Origin: Elusimicrobiota bacterium
Lineage (GTDB): Bacteria; Elusimicrobiota; Elusimicrobia; FEN-1173
Assembly: GCA_022703335.1 (NCBI GenBank)
Contig: JAKLDV010000013.1
Span: 1-35,154 of the forward strand
Direction of reading: 5' to 3'
Length of the DNA: 35,154 nucleotides
In this document: piece after piece, positions 31,306 through 35,154 of the stretch
Layout of the letters: each line of letters begins with the position of its first letter
Position numbering within the stretch: the stretch's first letter is position 1
The notes under the pieces: model-generated
Database searches by the model: none
What the model was told of the DNA's origin: nothing
What the model saw: only the letters and a program-made list of their open reading frames with translations
Position numbers and translations under genes: made by a program

Positions 31306-32082
31306 ATGAAGAAGATCACTTTGTTCTTGTCCGTCCTGCTGTCGGCCGGTCTCTCTTTTGCCGAATTCGAGGGCGTCCTGCATATCAAGATGTCCGCCGG
31401 GCCGACTTCCGGGAATGGGACCATCCTGGTCTCCAAGTCGGGCGTCCGCAACGAGCTGAACATGCAGACGCCCCAAAAACCGGTGCGCATGACGTCTCTC
31501 CTGACGGCCAAAAATCCAGCCACCCTCTACGTCATCAACGACGAAAAGAAGACCTATTCGGAAATGGACCTGGACAAGACCCGTCGGGCCGCCGAAAAGG
31601 CCGAGCGCGCCTCTTATAAAGTGAAGCGCCTGCCCGACGAGACTCTCTTGGGCTATCGATGCGCGCATGTCTTCATCGCCGGGTCCGGCGGCGAATCGGA
31701 ACTCTGGACCAGCCGTGAGATCATGGACTACGACACGTTCGCCAGGATGAACGCCGGGAAGGACCGCGGCCCGGCCGACGGCGCCTACGGGAAGGCCTTG
31801 AAGGAGGCCGGGGCGGACGGTTTTCCCCTGAAATCCATCCATCGCGCCGGAAAAGAGGGTGTCACGGTGGTGGAGGTGGTGCGCGTGGAGAAAAAGCCGA
31901 TCTCGCCGGCCATGTTCGAGGTCCCGGCGGGGTACCAAAAGACCGGCCTGTTGGGGGCCGGCCCGGCGGCGACGTCGATGCCTCCGGACGCCATGAAACG
32001 GATGGAAGAGCAGATGAAGAACATGCCGGCGGAACAGCGCGAGATGATCGAAAAAATGATGAAACAGGGGGGACAGCCGTAG
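31306..32082 (+). CDS. DUF4412-like secreted protein
   Basis: A 258-residue exported protein: signal peptide 1-19 (MKKITLFLS core, cleavage near SFA-EF), then a beta-rich body with FEGVLHIKM, a phrase on conversion to readable form (ATLYVINDEKKTYSEMDL), YRCAHVFIAG and ELWTSREI. This order matches DUF4412, a periplasmic lipoprotein-localisation-like beta fold of unknown function. The final 45 residues are Met/Glu/Lys-rich and helical (MKRMEEQMKNMPAEQREMIE), an extra tail beyond the domain. There is no lipobox. It may bind a hydrophobic ligand like LolA-fold relatives; that is inference. It is a single gene with its own promoter, convergent with the next gene. Confidence 0.72.
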   Translation: MKKITLFLSVLLSAGLSFAEFEGVLHIKMSAGPTSGNGTILVSKSGVRNELNMQTPQKPVRMTSLLTAKNPATLYVINDEKKTYSEMDLDKTRRAAEKAERASYKVKRLPDETLLGYRCAHVFIAGSGGESELWTSREIMDYDTFARMNAGKDRGPADGAYGKALKEAGADGFPLKSIHRAGKEGVTVVEVVRVEKKPISPAMFEVPAGYQKTGLLGAGPAATSMPPDAMKRMEEQMKNMPAEQREMIEKMMKQGGQP

Positions 32083-32119
32083 GGGTCCGGCGGCGAACTT
32101 CGGAGGCGGGCGGGTCGGA

Positions 32120-33730
32120 TCAGTTTTTAGAAAATTCCTTCAAGACAACGTCGGCGACATTCTCGGCCAAGAGGATGTCGCCGTTTTTTGTGAGGTGCCC
32201 GAAATCCCCGGCGAAGAGGTCCGTGAAATATTTCGAGAAGGGTTCTTTTTTCAGGACCTCCCTGAAAGGTTTTTCATTGTCGACGAAGAGGACCCCGGCG
32301 TTCGGACCGAAAATCTCTTTCAGCGGGGCGGTCGACCGCAACGGATAGGAGGCGCACACGTAAACGATCTGCCGCCGCGCCAGGGTTTCCCACAGGCGAA
32401 GATAGTTCCTCCGCGTCTTCTCCGAGAAGTTCTGGTCCATCTCCGCCATTTCAAAATGTTCGGCGGCCTGGATCGGCCGGCCCATCTGGGAGTAGACGAT
32501 GCCCAGCGCGCCGTGGACGGCGGCGCGCGCCTGGCGCTCTGGGTGGGTTCGGCCCTCGGAGAGCAGACCCACGGCCTGCAGACAGACCTTTTCGGCTTTT
32601 TCGTGGTTCCCCCGCAGGCAGTAGAGACCGGCCAGTTCGAGGCGCGCGCGCAGCGCCCCGGGTTTCAGGGAGATGAACTCTTGCAGGGTTTCCGGGGATT
32701 CGTCGAGGCGCCCCTGGAGTTTGAGCGCTTTGGATAAGAGGACTTGGGCGCGCACGTTCCGGGGCTGGGCGGCCAACGCGTTCCGGCACGCGCGTTCCAT
32801 GTCGGCGTGTCGTCCGGCGCGGTAATGCACCGTCGCCAGGAGGAGGAAGGCCGGCACGCTTCGGGGGTTTATTTTCAGGACCGCCTCGGCGAGTTTCACG
32901 GTTTTGGGGTCGTTCCCTTCGCTGTTGTAACAGGCGGCCATCTCGATGGACGCGCTTTCGGAAGCGGGGTCGATCCGGAGGATGTCCCGGCAGATTTTCT
33001 CCGTTTCCGCGCACATCCCCCGATCGCTGAAACAATGCGCCAGTTCCAACAAAAACAGGACGTTCGCCGGCTCGATGGCCAGGGCCCGGCGGCACGAGTC
33101 GACGGCGTCGTCGAATTGCTGCCGTTCGCGCTGGTGGCGGATGGTCGCCAGAAGCGTTTTCATGGCCGGGGACAGTCGTTGAACCGCGTCCCCCGTTCCG
33201 GCCGCGGCGCGGAGGTCGCCCGGGGAGGAGGTTTTCCGGAAACGTTCCCGTAGGCTGGAGGCGACGAGTTTTGTGAGGTGGGTGACGCGCCAGGAAGCGG
33301 GAGAGAGCGCGGGATCCGGCCGGTGTTCGAACCCGTCGTCCTCGGCGTCGTTGATTCCCATCATGGTGACGACCAGCTGGGGTTTGTATTTTTCCAGGTT
33401 CTTTTCCAGTTGCGTCAGTATGACGGAGGTCGTGGTGCCGGGATAGGCGGCGTCAATGACGGTGAACCGGGTCTTCGTCTGTCGGCGGTTGAGGATCTCT
33501 TCGAGATGTTTTGGATAGCCGCCGGCCGTGGTGGATTCGCCCAGGCAGAGGAGGCGGACATCCCCGCCCGAGTTCAACGCTTTGCGGAGGGAGAGGTTCT
33601 GTTTTGCCCGGAGCGCGCCGCCGGTCAGCCGCAGGCCGGTTTCCAAAAACAGAAGGGCCAGCCCGGCGCCCAGCAGAACGAGGCCGGTTTTCTTGACGAA
33701 CCGGGGGAGGAACCGGGAGGGATTTTCCAT
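32120..33730 (-). CDS. Membrane-anchored SGNH/GDSL hydrolase interrupted by TPR repeats
   Basis: A 536-residue protein with an N-terminal membrane anchor (about 13-33). The first half of an SGNH hydrolase follows: block I LCLGESTTAGG with nucleophile S66, block II AAYPGTTT with G98, and block III MMGIND with N127. Residues about 195-455 are then roughly seven tetratricopeptide repeats (for example DAVDSCRRALAIEPAN, HEKAEKVCLQAVGLL). The hydrolase resumes at the end with block V GDFGHLT (D509, H512). All four catalytic blocks are present, so the esterase should be active, with the TPR array as a large insertion that could bind a partner. Such enzymes de-acylate lipids or glycans. Transcription is predicted to start on its ATG. 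Confidence 0.75.
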   Translation of the reverse strand: MENPSRFLPRFVKKTGLVLLGAGLALLFLETGLRLTGGALRAKQNLSLRKALNSGGDVRLLCLGESTTAGGYPKHLEEILNRRQTKTRFTVIDAAYPGTTTSVILTQLEKNLEKYKPQLVVTMMGINDAEDDGFEHRPDPALSPASWRVTHLTKLVASSLRERFRKTSSPGDLRAAAGTGDAVQRLSPAMKTLLATIRHQRERQQFDDAVDSCRRALAIEPANVLFLLELAHCFSDRGMCAETEKICRDILRIDPASESASIEMAACYNSEGNDPKTVKLAEAVLKINPRSVPAFLLLATVHYRAGRHADMERACRNALAAQPRNVRAQVLLSKALKLQGRLDESPETLQEFISLKPGALRARLELAGLYCLRGNHEKAEKVCLQAVGLLSEGRTHPERQARAAVHGALGIVYSQMGRPIQAAEHFEMAEMDQNFSEKTRRNYLRLWETLARRQIVYVCASYPLRSTAPLKEIFGPNAGVLFVDNEKPFREVLKKEPFSKYFTDLFAGDFGHLTKNGDILLAENVADVVLKEFSKN

Positions 33731-33736
33731 GGGGGA

Positions 33737-33745
33737 ATTCTATCA
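33737..33745 (-). promoter_or_regulatory. Extended -10 promoter predicted to give a leaderless mRNA for the SGNH gene
   Basis: On the minus strand TGATAGAAT (33745-33737) is followed by six bases (TCCCCC) and then the ATG at 33730. The usual -7 to +1 distance puts the first transcribed base exactly on the A. The same six-base spacing occurs at 30886-30901. Confidence 0.5.
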
Positions 33746-33790
33746 AAGAGCGGCGGGGCGGGGTAGTTTTCCTCGGGGAAGGCGCCTTTA

Positions 33791-33799
33791 TGCTACGAT
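33791..33799 (+). promoter_or_regulatory. Extended -10 promoter for the NCS2 permease
   Basis: TGCTACGAT (TG 33791-33792, TACGAT 33794-33799) predicts a start near 33806 and a leader of about 47 bases before ATG 33853. No -35 is visible. Confidence 0.45.
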
Positions 33800-33852
33800 A
33801 GAGCCGTTTTTTATGTGAACGACATTCAGAAAAAGGATTCCGGGGATACCGC

Positions 33853-35154
33853 ATGAGACATTTTTTCAGGTTCGAAGAACGGGCGACCAATTTCCGCACG
33901 GAGGTCGTGGCGGGGATCACGACGTTTTTGACCATGGCCTACATCATTTTCGTCAATCCGGGGATCCTGTCGGCGGCCGGCATCTCCTTCCCCGCGGCGG
34001 TGACCGCCACCGCGCTGGGGTCCTGCCTGATTTGCGTGACCATGGGTCTGGTGACGAACCGGCCGTTGGCGTTGGCCCCGGGGATGGGGGTGAACGCGGT
34101 CGTCGCTTTTTCCGTCATCGGGATAAATCAGGCCAACGTGCCCTGGCAGGTGGGAATGTCCGTGATCTTCTTGGAAGGGCTGGTCATCCTCGGGCTGGTG
34201 CTTTTGGGACTGCGGGGAGCCGTGATGGACGCCATCCCGCTCAACCTGAAGAGGGCCATCGGGATCGGCATCGGGTTGTTCATCACGCTCATCGGTCTCA
34301 ACCAGGGCGGCCTCATCCGGCCGGCGCCCATCACCCTGGTCGCCTTGGGCGATTTCTCCCAGAAATACGTGTGGGTCACGCTGATTGGGCTGGGGGCGAT
34401 ACTGATCTTCATGGCGTTGCGCGTCAAGGGGGCCCTGCTGTGGGGGATCCTCTCCGCCACGGGGGCCGCCCTGTGCCTGAGGGTGACCCGTCCGCCGACG
34501 CAGATCGTTGGGCCGCTGGATTTTCAGACGTTTTTCGCGCCTTTCCAGCGGGTCGGCGGCCGGATGGCCCTGGGCGATGTTTTCACGGGTCTCCTTCTGC
34601 TGACCGTGTTCTCCATCATGATGACGGATTTTTTCGACACCATGGGCACCGTGGTGGCGGTGGGCGAACAGGGCGGGTTCGTCGACAAGCGCGGAAAAGT
34701 CTCGGGCATGAAGAAGATATTGACTGTGGATTCGTTGGCCGCCCTGGTGGGGGGTCTTTTCGGGTCCAGTTCCATCACCACCTACGTCGAGTCCGCCGCC
34801 GGGGTGGCGGTGGGCGGGCGCACCGGGTTGACCGCCATCGTCACCGGGTTGTTGTTCGGGGCGGCCGCGTTCTTCGCGCCCGTCATTCAGATGGTCGGCG
34901 GCGGGTATCGGATTCCCAACGCGGACCAATATCGCCTGTTCGTCAACACGGGGTTTCAAACTCCGGCGGACGCGATCCCGCCGGCCGGGGCCGGCGATTT
35001 TTTCGTCTACCCCATCACCGCCGGCGCCTTGATCATCGTCGGGTTCCTTCTCATGAAGACCATCTCCCAGATCGATTGGAACGAGTTCGAGGAGGCTTTC
35101 CCGGCGTTCCTGACCATCGTGGGCATCCCGCTGACCTACAACATCAGCTACGGC
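33853..35154 (+). CDS. NCS2/AzgA-type nucleobase permease, 3' end cut by the window
   Basis: An open frame of 434 codons from ATG 33853 that is still open at the right edge. It begins MRHFFRFEERATNFRTEVVAG, then ITTFLTMAYIIFVNPGIL, the near-invariant start of the AzgA/GhxP purine permease branch of NCS2. Further hallmarks are ALAPGMGVNAVVAFSVI (the substrate-site Gly-rich helix), FFDTMGTVVAVGEQGGF (helix 8, with the acidic residue) and SSITTYVESAAGVAVGGRTG (helix 10). It imports adenine, guanine or hypoxanthine with protons. The usual length is 430-460, so little is missing. It stands alone, divergent from the SGNH gene. Base identity cannot be told. Confidence 0.9.
   Translation, partial: MRHFFRFEERATNFRTEVVAGITTFLTMAYIIFVNPGILSAAGISFPAAVTATALGSCLICVTMGLVTNRPLALAPGMGVNAVVAFSVIGINQANVPWQVGMSVIFLEGLVILGLVLLGLRGAVMDAIPLNLKRAIGIGIGLFITLIGLNQGGLIRPAPITLVALGDFSQKYVWVTLIGLGAILIFMALRVKGALLWGILSATGAALCLRVTRPPTQIVGPLDFQTFFAPFQRVGGRMALGDVFTGLLLLTVFSIMMTDFFDTMGTVVAVGEQGGFVDKRGKVSGMKKILTVDSLAALVGGLFGSSSITTYVESAAGVAVGGRTGLTAIVTGLLFGAAAFFAPVIQMVGGGYRIPNADQYRLFVNTGFQTPADAIPPAGAGDFFVYPITAGALIIVGFLLMKTISQIDWNEFEEAFPAFLTIVGIPLTYNISYG

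Overview
This is a GC-rich bacterial chromosome segment that is almost entirely coding: 34 protein genes, no RNA genes, no CRISPR array and no recognisable mobile element, and no gene-free stretch longer than about 200 bases. An outer-membrane beta-barrel protein, a secreted c-type haem protein, a periplasmic amidase and NlpC/P60 peptidase, and many TTG/GTG starts point to a Gram-negative (diderm) bacterium. The FeoB subtype paired with a DtxR-FeoA fusion, a DUF4412 protein and a bacterial Clp1-like kinase suggest an environmental lineage, perhaps Elusimicrobiota-like. That placement is a guess; nothing here fixes the phylum.

Layout. Bases 1-519 hold the minus-strand pair of a partial unknown gene and a DUF1805 protein, the latter with a near-consensus promoter. 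A family 2 glycosyltransferase follows (676-1434, plus). Bases 1544-5246 are the most unusual part: a DHH phosphoesterase, a 135-residue unknown protein, a Clp1/Grc3-type polynucleotide 5'-kinase and a YaeQ-like (PD-(D/E)XK-fold) protein, all on the plus strand. A kinase that phosphorylates 5'-hydroxyl ends next to a phosphoesterase of a family that often needs 5'-phosphate ends suggests a nucleic-acid end-processing cassette.

Bases 5267-11699 are a tight minus-strand run. In transcription order it encodes a CheY-like receiver, a membrane-anchored DUF2007-like protein, dihydropyrimidinase, an HExxH membrane protein, a DGK1-like lipid kinase and an ABC exporter (ATPase and permease). A BtuF-like cobalamin-binding protein lies upstream (11785-12663). 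From 12862 to 23782 a long plus-strand run encodes a HAD phosphatase, a glycogen debranching enzyme, a haem/EF-hand secreted protein, CcdA, ferredoxin-NADP reductase, an NlpC/P60 peptidase, a dipeptide epimerase, a DUF819 transporter and an N-acetylmuramoyl-L-alanine amidase. Most junctions overlap or nearly touch. The second half reads as peptidoglycan-peptide salvage.

Bases 23789-26655 (minus) encode a PMT-like glycosyltransferase and an APC amino-acid permease. Bases 26776-30845 (plus) are an iron island: Fur, an outer-membrane barrel protein, FeoB and a DtxR-FeoA regulator. Two operator-like palindromes with the same TTGAGA half-site and geometry lie at the fur start and before the barrel gene. 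The end holds a small membrane protein, a DUF4412 protein, an SGNH hydrolase interrupted by TPR repeats (minus) and a truncated NCS2 purine/pyrimidine permease. Several promoters in the last part share an extended -10 element of the form TGATAnAAT, and two of them place the predicted first transcribed base exactly on an ATG, implying leaderless mRNAs.
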